A DNA stretch of 24,981 nt, taken from the NCBI GenBank assembly GCA_964614095.1, contig CAZTJO010000030.1:1-24981 (forward strand), given 5' to 3'. Of this stretch, positions 1 to 7,040 are shown one piece after another. Made by a program: the position numbers and the translations under genes. Under the pieces are notes generated by a model. That model did not search any database. It saw only the letters and a program-made list of their open reading frames with translations, and was not told the DNA's origin. Numbering within the stretch: position 1 is the stretch's first letter; each line of letters begins with the position of its first letter. The stretch is from CAZWKX01 sp964614095 (GTDB taxonomy: Bacteria; Actinomycetota; Acidimicrobiia; Spongiisociales; UBA11373).

Positions 1-1
1 C

Positions 2-379
2 GCCGGAGAGTGGACACAGCCGACGGAGCCCTTGACCGAAGTCTGGACACCACCCCGTGGTGTCTACCTCGGCCAATCGGTCGCCACCAGCGGCGGCGTC
101 GTCTCCGCCGGCATGAGAAAGCTGCCTGCCTGGGGCCCCATCACCCTCAGCGCCTTCGTTGTGACCGCCGAGATCGACCGGCCGGAGACCGCCGAGCCGA
201 AGATCTACGCGCAGGGGCGGGTCAACGGCATAGGCGAAGGGCTCTGCATTTCCATGGGCAATGACCTGCTGGTCGTTGGAGTGCCCAACGACACCACCGC
301 GCAATGGCTGCGGTCCCCCATGGTGAGCCGAGGCTCCGTCTGGCTGTTCCACCTGCCGAGTTTGGACCGGCCCTCATGA
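2..379 (+). CDS. C-terminal part of an unrecognised protein (possibly FG-GAP-like), 5' truncated
   Basis: The frame is open from the first bases of the window, so the N-terminus lies outside it. About 125 residues remain. The last 50 include NDLLVVGVPNDT followed by SRGSVWLFHLP, which resembles the 'vvGaP...GxvyvF' pattern of FG-GAP/integrin-type beta-propeller repeats. That likeness is weak and is the only hint of function. There is no membrane segment in the visible part. The stop overlaps the ATG of the next gene in an ATGA, so the two are probably co-translated. An extracellular or surface protein paired with a GT-C type enzyme would make sense, but this is inference. Confidence 0.55.
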   Translation, partial: AGEWTQPTEPLTEVWTPPRGVYLGQSVATSGGVVSAGMRKLPAWGPITLSAFVVTAEIDRPETAEPKIYAQGRVNGIGEGLCISMGNDLLVVGVPNDTTAQWLRSPMVSRGSVWLFHLPSLDRPS

Positions 380-1821
380 GTAGATCGTCCAAGGCAGCTC
401 CTCCCGCGGCATTTCTGGGTCCGACTGATCGGCAGTCCGTTCCGTGGACGCACGCGGCCTGGATGATCACCATCATGCTGATTGCCGGTTTGTTTGCCGT
501 TCTCGCCGGCCACCTCATCACGGTGCGCGGCGGAGTGGGCTTCGACGGCAGGACCTACGCCACCGCCGCCGCAGACTTCCCCCGTTCGGTCAGTGCCTAC
601 CGAGTGTGGCGGGTGGGGCCGTCACTGGCCGTCGGCGCCGCACTGAAGATCCTCGGCATCAACAAGCCGAGCACCGTTGCCGTGGTGACCCTGTTCCGCA
701 TGCTGAATCTGGGGGCCTGTATCGCCGCAGTGCTGACTTGGTTCGGCATTGCCCGCACCGTTCGCCTGGGATCCCTGGGAGCCTGGTTCGGCTTCACCGC
801 ACTGTTCCTCAATTTTGGCGTGTTCCGGTTCCCCTGGATCTACCCGGTGCTGGCCGACACCTCTGCTTTTGCGGTCACCCTTCTACTGGTACTCGCCTAC
901 CTACGCCACAAACGCGGGGCAGTGCTCCTTCTCGGCCTGGCCAGCGGCTTCATCTGGCAATTGACCTTCTACGCCGCGCTCGTGATGCTCATCTTGCCCG
1001 CCGATTGGGCCGACGAAGAGAAACGCGCCAAACCTGCGCCTGGTTGGATCGTCGCCGGAATCGGGGGCGGGGCCGCCGCCATCTGGGCCCTATTGCTGCC
1101 GGCCTGGAACCCGTCATGGAAACACGGTTTCCCCGTCGCCGCGGCACTCCTCGGTGCCTACGTGCTGGGCGCGGCCGCGCCCCTCCTCCGGCACCTCTTC
1201 ACCCTCCGGCCCCGCCAGTTTGTCTCCAGGAGCATCGCCCTGGGGCTCATCGGATCGGTGACACTCGTCGCCGCCACCTACTACCTCCACCACCTGATGG
1301 CATCCAGCCGGGCCACCGACCCTTCCGCGCTGGACGCCATCACCAACTGGCTGGCCACCGCCATCGCCGTGCCCGGAGCATTCCTCGTGGCACATGTCGT
1401 GTATTTCGGGCCCTGGCTGCTTCTCGCCGTGTTCTTATGGCCCCGAGTCGTCCGGAGAGGTGCCGGCCACGGACCGGCTTTTGCCGTTCTCATGTTTGTG
1501 ACCGCCCTAATCGCCGTGGGCTCGGAATCGCGACATCTGCTGCCAAACATGATCTTTCTCGCCTTGCCGGCAACCCAGGCCGTCGATGAATTCCGCCTCC
1601 GGCCCGTCTGGCTGGCCCTTTTTGCCGCCGCCAGCGTTGTCTGGACCCGCCCCTGGATCGACACCGGTGTGGTCGCCCCGGGACACGCCTACGGCATGAA
1701 CATCGGCCCTCAGATGCTCCTATCCGAGTTCGCCATCTACGGGATTGCGGTGGCCGCCATGGCCCTTTTCATCTGGATGGCATTACGCAAGACGGACGCG
1801 ACGCCGGTTCAAGCGACGTAG
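376..1821 (+). CDS. Polytopic membrane protein, probable GT-C fold glycosyltransferase-like
   Basis: A 481-residue protein starting at the ATG at 376, which overlaps the upstream stop (ATGA). An in-frame ATG at 304 is less likely because it would overlap the upstream gene by 76 bp. It has about 10-12 hydrophobic segments, the first at residues ~29-50. Just after TM1 is FDGRTYA (56-62), then YRVWRVGP, an arrangement typical of GT-C polyprenyl-phosphate-sugar transferases: an acidic residue in the first outer loop and a YRxxRxxxP element. A late SRHLLP motif also fits. Such enzymes move sugars from lipid carriers to acceptors outside the membrane. Substrate is unknown and no family could be assigned firmly. 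The gene ends 62 bp before a convergent tRNA. Confidence 0.7.
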   Translation: MSRSSKAAPPAAFLGPTDRQSVPWTHAAWMITIMLIAGLFAVLAGHLITVRGGVGFDGRTYATAAADFPRSVSAYRVWRVGPSLAVGAALKILGINKPSTVAVVTLFRMLNLGACIAAVLTWFGIARTVRLGSLGAWFGFTALFLNFGVFRFPWIYPVLADTSAFAVTLLLVLAYLRHKRGAVLLLGLASGFIWQLTFYAALVMLILPADWADEEKRAKPAPGWIVAGIGGGAAAIWALLLPAWNPSWKHGFPVAAALLGAYVLGAAAPLLRHLFTLRPRQFVSRSIALGLIGSVTLVAATYYLHHLMASSRATDPSALDAITNWLATAIAVPGAFLVAHVVYFGPWLLLAVFLWPRVVRRGAGHGPAFAVLMFVTALIAVGSESRHLLPNMIFLALPATQAVDEFRLRPVWLALFAAASVVWTRPWIDTGVVAPGHAYGMNIGPQMLLSEFAIYGIAVAAMALFIWMALRKTDATPVQAT

Positions 1822-1883
1822 CCCGTTGCCGAAGGTTGGTTTTCTACCCGATCTGAATTCTGAACTCTGAACTCTGCTTCTCG

Positions 1884-1957
<74 letters not shown>

Positions 1958-1967
1958 TCTCTTGTGA

Positions 1968-1973
1968 ACGGTA
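1968..1973 (-). promoter_or_regulatory. -10 box of tRNA-Arg(ACG)
   Basis: TACCGT on the minus strand lies 10 nt upstream of the mature 5' end and fits the actinobacterial TAnnnT -10 consensus. No clear -35 box was recognised. Confidence 0.45.
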
Positions 1974-1991
1974 GTCATCGCCAGGTGGAAC

Positions 1992-2009
1992 GGAAAGCCT
2001 GAGCTTTCC
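1992..2009 (-). terminator. Hairpin downstream of tRNA-Ser(GGA)
   Basis: GGAAAGC and GCTTTCC form a perfect 7-bp stem with a 4-nt loop, 41 nt past the 3' end of tRNA-Ser(GGA) and before tRNA-Arg. There is no U-tract. It may be a weak terminator or a processing element between the two minus-strand tRNAs. Confidence 0.35.
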
Positions 2010-2050
2010 ACCGATGTTGGAGGACATAATGGCGGGCGACAAGCGCCCAG

Positions 2051-2141
2051 CGGAGGGAGTGGGATTTGAACCCACGAGGCAGCTCACACCGCCTACACGC
2101 TTTCCAGGCGTGCGCACTAGGCCAGACTATGCGATCCCTCC
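2051..2141 (-). tRNA. tRNA-Ser (anticodon GGA)
   Basis: A 91-nt class II tRNA read from 2141 downwards. The acceptor GGAGGGA pairs with TCCCTCC. The anticodon loop is CTGGAAA, anticodon GGA, reading UCC and UCU. The long variable arm is present, the T-arm is GTGGG/CCCAC, the discriminator is G73, and CCA is not encoded. It points away from tadA and towards tRNA-Arg. Confidence 0.95.
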
Positions 2142-2153
2142 TGGGGTGAAAGG

Positions 2154-2159
2154 AGTCTA
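2154..2159 (-). promoter_or_regulatory. -10 box of tRNA-Ser(GGA)
   Basis: TAGACT on the minus strand lies 12 nt upstream of the mature tRNA 5' end and matches TAnnnT. It overlaps the leader of the divergent tadA gene, so the two transcription units share this short gap. Confidence 0.45.
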
Positions 2160-2167
2160 GGTCGGCA

Positions 2168-2638
2168 GTGCCACAGAACGATTTTGGCCCCGCCATGCAG
2201 GCCGCCCTCGAAGAAGCGGCCACGGCAACAGCCCACGGTGACGTGCCCGTGGGAGCCGTGCTCCTCGATTCCGGCGGCCGGGTGGTCGCCGCCGATCACA
2301 ACCGCCGGGAAGAACTCAACGACCCCACCGCCCATGCCGAGATGCTTGTCCTGTCTAAAGCCGCACGCGCCGCAGGCACCTGGCACCTGGACGGCCACAC
2401 GCTCGTCGTCACCCTCGAGCCGTGCGCCATGTGTGCCATGGCCGCAGTTTGGGCCCGCGTGGAACGAATCGTCTACGGCGCCGCCGACCCCAAGGCCGGT
2501 GCCGCCTGGAGCCTGTACAACATCCCTCAGGATGAGCGTCTCAATCACCGATGCGACATCGTGGCCGGTGTCGCCGAGGAGGAATGCACTCACCTGCTGG
2601 AACAGTTCTTCCGGGGTCGCCGCTCTCCCACCCCCTGA
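2168..2638 (+). CDS. tadA: tRNA(adenine-34) deaminase TadA
   Basis: A 156-residue zinc-dependent deaminase that converts A34 to inosine in tRNA-Arg(ACG). The TAHAEM motif gives the zinc ligand H56 and the proton-shuttling E58. PCAMC gives zinc ligands C86 and C89. The VPVGAVL strand is also present. Length is normal for bacterial TadA (about 150-170 aa). The start is GTG at 2168, preceded by AGGAG at 2151-2155 (12-nt spacing). An in-frame ATG at 2195 would remove the N-terminal helix cap normally seen before the first helix. Its substrate tRNA gene is 210 bp upstream on the other strand. The APOBEC-like CDA fold could also be a guanine or cytosine deaminase, but the motif spacing favours TadA. 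Confidence 0.93.
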   Translation: MPQNDFGPAMQAALEEAATATAHGDVPVGAVLLDSGGRVVAADHNRREELNDPTAHAEMLVLSKAARAAGTWHLDGHTLVVTLEPCAMCAMAAVWARVERIVYGAADPKAGAAWSLYNIPQDERLNHRCDIVAGVAEEECTHLLEQFFRGRRSPTP

Positions 2639-2649
2639 GACCGGCCCGG

Positions 2650-2655
2650 TACAAT
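2650..2655 (+). promoter_or_regulatory. -10 box of the tRNA-Ser(CGA)-(TGA)-(GCT) cluster
   Basis: TACAAT, close to the optimal TATAAT, lies 29 nt before the first tRNA of the cluster. It implies a leader of roughly 22 nt removed by RNase P. No good -35 box was found. Confidence 0.5.
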
Positions 2656-2684
2656 CCACAGCCGGTTCGCGTAAACACGCAGCT

Positions 2685-2774
2685 GGAGGGGTGGCCGAGC
2701 GGACGAAGGCGGCAGTCTCGAAAACTGTTGGACCGGTGTAACCGGTCCCGTGGGTTCGAATCCCACCCCCTCCG
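2685..2774 (+). tRNA. tRNA-Ser (anticodon CGA)
   Basis: A 90-nt class II tRNA. The acceptor GGAGGGG pairs with CCCCTCC. The anticodon stem is GCAGT/ACTGT with loop CTCGAAA, anticodon CGA, reading UCG. It has a long variable arm, T-loop TTCGAAT, discriminator G73 and no encoded CCA. It is first in a three-tRNA serine cluster, 15 nt before the next. Its D-arm is nearly identical to that of the neighbouring Ser(TGA), suggesting duplication. Confidence 0.95.
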
Positions 2775-2789
2775 CCCGGCGGTTTCCCT

Positions 2790-2876
2790 GGAGGGATGGC
2801 CGAGCGGACGAAGGCAGCGGTCTTGAAAACCGCTGGGCCCCTTGGGGTCCCGTGGGTTCGAATCCCACTCCCTCCT
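2790..2876 (+). tRNA. tRNA-Ser (anticodon TGA)
   Basis: An 87-nt class II tRNA. The acceptor GGAGGGA pairs with TCCCTCC. The anticodon stem is GCGGT/ACCGC with loop CTTGAAA, anticodon TGA, reading UCA, UCG and probably UCU. The variable arm is GC-rich. The discriminator position reads T (U73), unlike the G73 of the other three serine tRNAs here. CCA is not encoded. Confidence 0.94.
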
Positions 2877-2908
2877 CCGACGGCCGGCCCTCAGACAGCC
2901 GTCGACAA

Positions 2909-2998
2909 GGAGAGGTGGCCGAGCGGACGAAGGCGCTCGCCTGCTAAGCGAGTAGGGGGTTTAAAGCCTCCTCGAGGGTTCAAATCCCTCCCTCTCCG
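2909..2998 (+). tRNA. tRNA-Ser (anticodon GCT)
   Basis: A 90-nt class II tRNA. The acceptor GGAGAGG pairs with CCTCTCC. The anticodon stem is CTCGC/GCGAG with loop CTGCTAA, anticodon GCT, reading AGC and AGU. It has a long variable arm, T-loop TTCAAAT, G73 and no encoded CCA. It is last in the cluster and is followed within 4 nt by a strong hairpin. Confidence 0.95.
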
Positions 2999-3001
2999 CG
3001 A

Positions 3002-3030
3002 TTGAGGCCCCGCCCCCGGCGGGGCCTCAA
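3002..3030 (+). terminator. Terminator of the serine tRNA cluster
   Basis: TTGAGGCCCCGC and GCGGGGCCTCAA form a perfect 12-bp stem around a 5-nt loop, starting 4 nt after tRNA-Ser(GCT). A T-rich run (TTCTTTT) appears only about 25 nt later. It lies between the tRNAs and the convergent MFS gene and, being symmetrical, could serve both directions. Confidence 0.75.
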
Positions 3031-3073
3031 CTGCCGCCACACCCGGTCGGGCCTTCTTTTGACCCGGCGACTT

Positions 3074-4843
3074 TCAGCTCTGCCCATCCTCATCCGTCAT
3101 CTCGGCCTCCAGCAAGGGAATCGATCCGTCGATGCGGTGGGCGTCGCCGTGACGGGCAATCAGCTCAGTCCACTCCGGGCGCCGCCGCGGATCCGCGACG
3201 TCGAATGCCACCAGGTGGCGGCTCACCGGGCCGTCACCCACGTCGAACGACCGGGCTTTCCTGATCGTCTCGACGGCGCCAACATCCATTCGACTGTGCT
3301 GACGGAGGTGCTCTTCCCAGGACACCAGGCTGAAAGCCTCAGTCATACGATTGGGCTTGTCCACATTGCGATACAGCCGCCACCGATACGCTCCCGTGCG
3401 CAACCGCACCAGCCTCAACTCGGCCAGCACATCCATAAATTCGGCCAGGCGCGCCTCATCTATCACAAAGGTGTTCATGATCAACACCGGACCGCCGACC
3501 ACCTCGAGATCACCGTGCGGCGCCAAATCCCAATCGTCGGCAAGCTGCGGCACCACCACCTCGTCGAATCCAATGATGGGGAGCCGCAAGGCACTCAATC
3601 CGACGGCGGCGGCACCGGCCGACAGGCCCACCACCGCCCAGGGCACTCCCACCCTGTCCGCCACCGCGCCGGACAGCAGCGACCCAAGTGGCAGCACTCC
3701 GGAGAAGGCGAGCATATAGAGGCTCATCGCCCGGCCCCGCACCCAGGAGTGGGAAAGATTCTGGATGGTGGCGTTCAGGGTGGTGAGGCCCCACACCCAG
3801 CAGACGCCCGCACCCGCCATGAGCACCCCACCCAGCCAGGCCTCCCGGACCAGGCCCACCCCCACTCCCATGACGCCGTACAGCGCCATGGCCAGAGGCA
3901 CCGTCTTGCGGCCCATCTCACCACCAAAACGCTCCCGGGTGATGGCACCCGCCAGCGCGCCAACTCCCATCGCGCCCAGCAGTACGCCGTACATCACCGC
4001 CCCGCCTCCGAACGCCTCCTGGGTCAGGTTCGGCAGCAGCGTCTGCAGCGCCGCCGAGGTGAGGGCAAAGGCGGCGGCGAGAGCAAGCAGCCACCGCAGC
4101 ACCGGAGTGAAACGGGCATAACGAATGCCCAGGGCGATGGCGCCCACCAGCGGCGCCTGCTCCTGCGGAGTCCAGTCGCCGGCGGAGAAGCCCAGTATCA
4201 CCACAATCACCGCCAGATAGGTGCCGGCGTTGATGGCAAAGGCCCAGCCGGCGCCGAGTGTGACCACAACAAGCCCGGCAAGGGCCGGTCCCACCACCCT
4301 GGCCGCGTTGAACGATGCCGAGTTGAGTGCCACCGCGCTGGCCACCAATTGCCGCGGAACCAGGTCGGGCACCAGCGCCTGCCACACCGGCGCGTTCAGG
4401 GCCACACCCACACCGAGCAGCAGCCCCAGAGCCAACAACAAGGCCGGAGTGGCCGCATCGGCCAGGACGACCGCAGCCATCACCGCCACCACCGCCCCCA
4501 TGCCCACCTGGGACACCAGCAGCACATTGCGCCGATTGGCCAGGTCGGCAAACGCTCCGGCCGGCAGCGCCATAAACAGCAGCGGCAGCGTCGTCGATGC
4601 AGCCATCGCCGACACCCACACCGGCGATCCGGTCATCTCCAGCATCAGCCACGCCGCCGCCACCGACTGGAAAAAGCCGCCCACGTTGCTGAAGACCGAG
4701 GCGATCCAGAGCACCCGGAAGCGGCGGTGGTGCAGCGGTTCGGACAGTGAGGTCTGCACGAAGCCGAGCGTAGTGCCGACGCGGTTCTGTTCCGCAGCCG
4801 AAATCCCCCGCCGCATCCGGACATATGGGAGTGTGGAGAGCAC
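3074..4843 (-). CDS. MFS exporter, MFS_3/EntS-like, with soluble C-terminal domain
   Basis: A 589-residue major facilitator. Residues ~35-425 give about 12 membrane segments and start with the MFS_3 (enterobactin exporter type) opening PLHHRRFRVLWIASVFSN. A loop 2/3 element FADLANRRNVLL follows. Residues ~430-575 are soluble: PVLIMNTFVIDEAR followed by RWRLYRNVDKPNRM and SFSVW-like text (actual SLVSWEEHLRQHSRM), the alpha-beta domain often fused to this subfamily. The substrate is unknown; relatives export siderophores, macrolides or other drugs. The GTG start at 4843 lies one base from the ATG of the divergent sigma factor. No clear Shine-Dalgarno supports it, so an ATG at 4816 or a GTG near 4757 is possible and would leave room for a promoter. 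Confidence 0.85.
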   Translation of the reverse strand: MLSTLPYVRMRRGISAAEQNRVGTTLGFVQTSLSEPLHHRRFRVLWIASVFSNVGGFFQSVAAAWLMLEMTGSPVWVSAMAASTTLPLLFMALPAGAFADLANRRNVLLVSQVGMGAVVAVMAAVVLADAATPALLLALGLLLGVGVALNAPVWQALVPDLVPRQLVASAVALNSASFNAARVVGPALAGLVVVTLGAGWAFAINAGTYLAVIVVILGFSAGDWTPQEQAPLVGAIALGIRYARFTPVLRWLLALAAAFALTSAALQTLLPNLTQEAFGGGAVMYGVLLGAMGVGALAGAITRERFGGEMGRKTVPLAMALYGVMGVGVGLVREAWLGGVLMAGAGVCWVWGLTTLNATIQNLSHSWVRGRAMSLYMLAFSGVLPLGSLLSGAVADRVGVPWAVVGLSAGAAAVGLSALRLPIIGFDEVVVPQLADDWDLAPHGDLEVVGGPVLIMNTFVIDEARLAEFMDVLAELRLVRLRTGAYRWRLYRNVDKPNRMTEAFSLVSWEEHLRQHSRMDVGAVETIRKARSFDVGDGPVSRHLVAFDVADPRRRPEWTELIARHGDAHRIDGSIPLLEAEMTDEDGQS

Positions 4844-4844
4844 G

Positions 4845-5363
4845 ATGACCCTATTCCGCCCGCAGACGGCGGCCGCCTCGTCGGAGGATCGATTCCGCGC
4901 CGTGTTTGCCCGCCACTACGAGGCGGTATACCGCTACGCCGCCCGCCGCCTGAGCCGCGAGGATGCCGCCGACGCCGCGGCTGAAGCGTTCACCATTGCC
5001 TGGCGTAAGGTGCAGCGTTTGCCCGACGAGCCCGGGACACTTCCCTGGCTCTACGCGGTGACCCGCAATGTCGTCCGGAACACACAGCGCAGCAGGCGAC
5101 GGCGCCAACGGCTGACCGCCAAAGCCGCCACCATCGCCGCCGATCCGGCTGCATATCCCGCCGACGGCACCAGCGTGATCGCCGCCCTCGACGGGCTTCG
5201 GCCCGAGGAACGCGAAATCCTTCGGCTCGCCGCCTGGGAAGGCCTCGGGCCCGACGGAATAGGAGAGGTCATCGGCTGCTCCCGCAACGCCGCCGCCATC
5301 CGGTTGCACCGGGCTCGCCGGCGTCTGGAAGAAGCCATGAACGAGACGGGAGGCACACCGTGA
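4845..5363 (+). CDS. ECF (sigma-70 family, group 4) RNA polymerase sigma factor
   Basis: A 172-residue sigma factor with only regions 2 and 4. Region 2 runs from RFRAVFARHYEAVYRYAARR through the DAADAAAEAFTIAWRK segment (-10 recognition) to WLYAVTRNVVRN. Region 4, from about residue 110, has LRPEEREILRLAAWEGLGPDGIGEVIGCS then AAAIRLHRARRRL, the -35 helix-turn-helix. The ATG at 4845 is preceded by GGAGAG at 4835-4840. A GTG at 4833 is also in frame. It ends in a GTGA overlap with the membrane protein that follows, so translation is coupled. The partner is therefore a candidate anti-sigma factor or output sensor. The target regulon is unknown; many ECF factors activate their own promoter. Confidence 0.9.
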   Translation: MTLFRPQTAAASSEDRFRAVFARHYEAVYRYAARRLSREDAADAAAEAFTIAWRKVQRLPDEPGTLPWLYAVTRNVVRNTQRSRRRRQRLTAKAATIAADPAAYPADGTSVIAALDGLRPEEREILRLAAWEGLGPDGIGEVIGCSRNAAAIRLHRARRRLEEAMNETGGTP

Positions 5364-6952
5364 GCCGCGACCCGTTCGAGATCCTCGGAGAGCAGAACCC
5401 GATGCCCGAAGATCGTCCGGTCTACACCCCGATGGGGATCGCAGAGAAGATCATCGGCAAACGCCGCAGTGTTTGGCCCGGCTGGGCCCTGGCCGGTGCC
5501 ACCGCCGCCGCCGTCCTGGTGGCCGGTGGAGCCTGGATGTGGTGGCTCGGCGGCGACAACGGCATCGACGTCGCCGACAGCTCGACCGTACCCACCACCG
5601 GCCAATCGACTACCACCACCGACCCGGCGGTCGTCATCGTCGCCACGACGGTCGTCTCCTACCAGACCGACGCCGTCGTCTACTTCTACCTGGACGACAC
5701 GGCCGACCCTGATGCCTGCCCCACCCTGGTGCCGGTATACCGCACCGTCGACGCAAACGCGCCGGTGGAGAACACCCTGGCTGCACTCTTGTCCGGACCG
5801 ACGAGCGACGAAGCCGACTCAGTGCCGGCAATGTCCTCGGCCATTCCCGCCGGGACCCGCCTGCTCGGCATCGACGTTGCCGACGGCATTGCCACCGTTG
5901 ATCTCTCCGCCGAGTTCTTTGGCGTAGCCGCAACCGAGTACTCGTCTCCTGGAGGGATCATCTACTTCTACTCGGAGAATGTCAGTCGCTGTGAAGGCGC
6001 CGCCGGCTACCCGGTCGGCCAGATTGTGTTCACCCTCACCCGGCTTCCGGAAATCGACAGCGTCATCTTCCTCATCGAAGGTGAAGAGCTGGGCATCTAC
6101 GCGACTCCCGATCTCACCATCACCCCCGACGACCCTGTCATTCGCGATGACTTTGAGTACCTGTTGCCGGCGGTGATGATCGAGACCCCGGTCTACGGCG
6201 GACCCCCTGCATATCCCGCGGTTGTGCGAGGAACCGCCAACGTGTTCGAGGCCGTAGTGAGCCTGGCCCTCGTCGACAACGATGGTCTCATCCTGTGGGA
6301 GGGCACCACCATGGCCTCCTGCGGCACCGGATGCCGCGGCGGCTTCGAGATCGTGATCCCCTACAGCGTCGATACAGCCGAACTCGGCGCCGTCATCGCC
6401 TGGGAGGCCTCGGCCCAGGACGGCAGCCAGATCAACGTGCGCGAGCACCCGGTGTGGCTCATCCCGTCACCCCCCACCGAGTCCTGCTCCGGCGCCTCGG
6501 CCCAGCCCGATCTCGCGGACCAACCCGGCCTGCCCCCGGCCGTCGCCGACATGAGAGAGCAGATCTGGCAAGCCGCGGTCGTCTGCGACTACGGCTCGCT
6601 CACCAATTTGGCCTCCCCTGAGTTCACCTTCTCATATGGACTCGGCGGTGAGCCAGCCTTGTATTGGATAGAGCTCGAGGCCGCCGGTGACGAGCCCATG
6701 CGCTACTTGACCGAGACCCTCGATCTCCCCTTCACCACCGCCGACGCCGGCGATCTCGGCACCATCTACGTGTGGCCCTCCGCCTTCACCTACCCGGCCT
6801 GGACCGACGTGCCCCAGGCCGATCGAGACGCCCTGGCCACCTTGTACGACGATGCCGACTTCGGAGACTGGGAACTGTTTGGCAGCTACATCGGCTACCG
6901 CGTCGGCATCACCGAGGACGGTGAGTGGATCTACTTCGTCGCCGGAGACTGA
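5360..6952 (+). CDS. Single-pass membrane protein with GerMN and Gmad2 domains; candidate anti-sigma/sensor
   Basis: A 530-residue protein starting at a GTG that overlaps the sigma factor stop. Residues 1-38 are cytoplasmic and 39-63 form one membrane segment. A Thr-rich linker (~74-90) leads to a GerMN domain (~104-250; VVYFYLDD, then ENTLAALLSGPT, then GIDVADGIATVDLSAEF). A Gmad2 immunoglobulin-like domain follows (~272-367; IETPVYG, FEAVVSLALVDNDG, W). Residues ~373-530 match nothing I recognise. GerMN and Gmad2 occur in spore-germination proteins and actinobacterial lipoproteins such as LpqB. The layout (short inside, large outside, coupled to an ECF gene) is that of an anti-sigma factor, but the cytoplasmic part lacks the HxxxCxxC zinc motif. 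Regulation of the sigma factor is inference. Confidence 0.85.
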   Translation: MSRDPFEILGEQNPMPEDRPVYTPMGIAEKIIGKRRSVWPGWALAGATAAAVLVAGGAWMWWLGGDNGIDVADSSTVPTTGQSTTTTDPAVVIVATTVVSYQTDAVVYFYLDDTADPDACPTLVPVYRTVDANAPVENTLAALLSGPTSDEADSVPAMSSAIPAGTRLLGIDVADGIATVDLSAEFFGVAATEYSSPGGIIYFYSENVSRCEGAAGYPVGQIVFTLTRLPEIDSVIFLIEGEELGIYATPDLTITPDDPVIRDDFEYLLPAVMIETPVYGGPPAYPAVVRGTANVFEAVVSLALVDNDGLILWEGTTMASCGTGCRGGFEIVIPYSVDTAELGAVIAWEASAQDGSQINVREHPVWLIPSPPTESCSGASAQPDLADQPGLPPAVADMREQIWQAAVVCDYGSLTNLASPEFTFSYGLGGEPALYWIELEAAGDEPMRYLTETLDLPFTTADAGDLGTIYVWPSAFTYPAWTDVPQADRDALATLYDDADFGDWELFGSYIGYRVGITEDGEWIYFVAGD

Positions 6953-6966
6953 CGCCGCCCCACGGA

Positions 6967-6996
6967 TGAGGAGCCCGGCATCTGCCGGGCTCCTCA
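6967..6996 (+). terminator. Terminator of the sigma factor/GerMN operon
   Basis: TGAGGAGCCCGGCA and TGCCGGGCTCCTCA form a perfect stem of 13-14 bp with a 2-4 nt loop, 14 nt after the stop codon. The following bases (CTTCGTC) are only weakly T-rich. It isolates the operon from the SRP RNA. Confidence 0.8.
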
Positions 6997-7027
6997 CTTC
7001 GTCATCCCGATCCATCGGAAGCCGCGG

Positions 7028-7033
7028 TACCCT
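7028..7033 (+). promoter_or_regulatory. -10 box of the SRP RNA gene
   Basis: TACCCT fits TAnnnT and would place transcription start close to 7040, exactly where the first helix strand of the RNA (ACCGTGC, 7041) begins. No -35 box was recognised. Confidence 0.5.
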
Positions 7034-7040
7034 TCGCCCG

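Noticed and set aside
1850..1877. Tandem-like CTGAACT repeats before tRNA-Arg
   Set aside because: About two imperfect copies of a 7-mer; too little to call a repeat element.
2590..3005. Several frames of 65-99 codons across the serine tRNA cluster
   Set aside because: They translate tRNA sequence on both strands; repeated peptide pieces such as GWPSGRR come from the repeated tRNA D-arms.
3002..4750. 582-codon plus-strand frame opposite the MFS exporter
   Set aside because: The translation is His/Arg/Gln-rich low-complexity text typical of a reversed GC-rich gene, and it starts inside the tRNA cluster terminator.
4221..4844. Extension of the sigma factor frame 600 bp upstream
   Set aside because: It runs antisense to the exporter and adds no sigma region. 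The Shine-Dalgarno before 4845 marks the real start.
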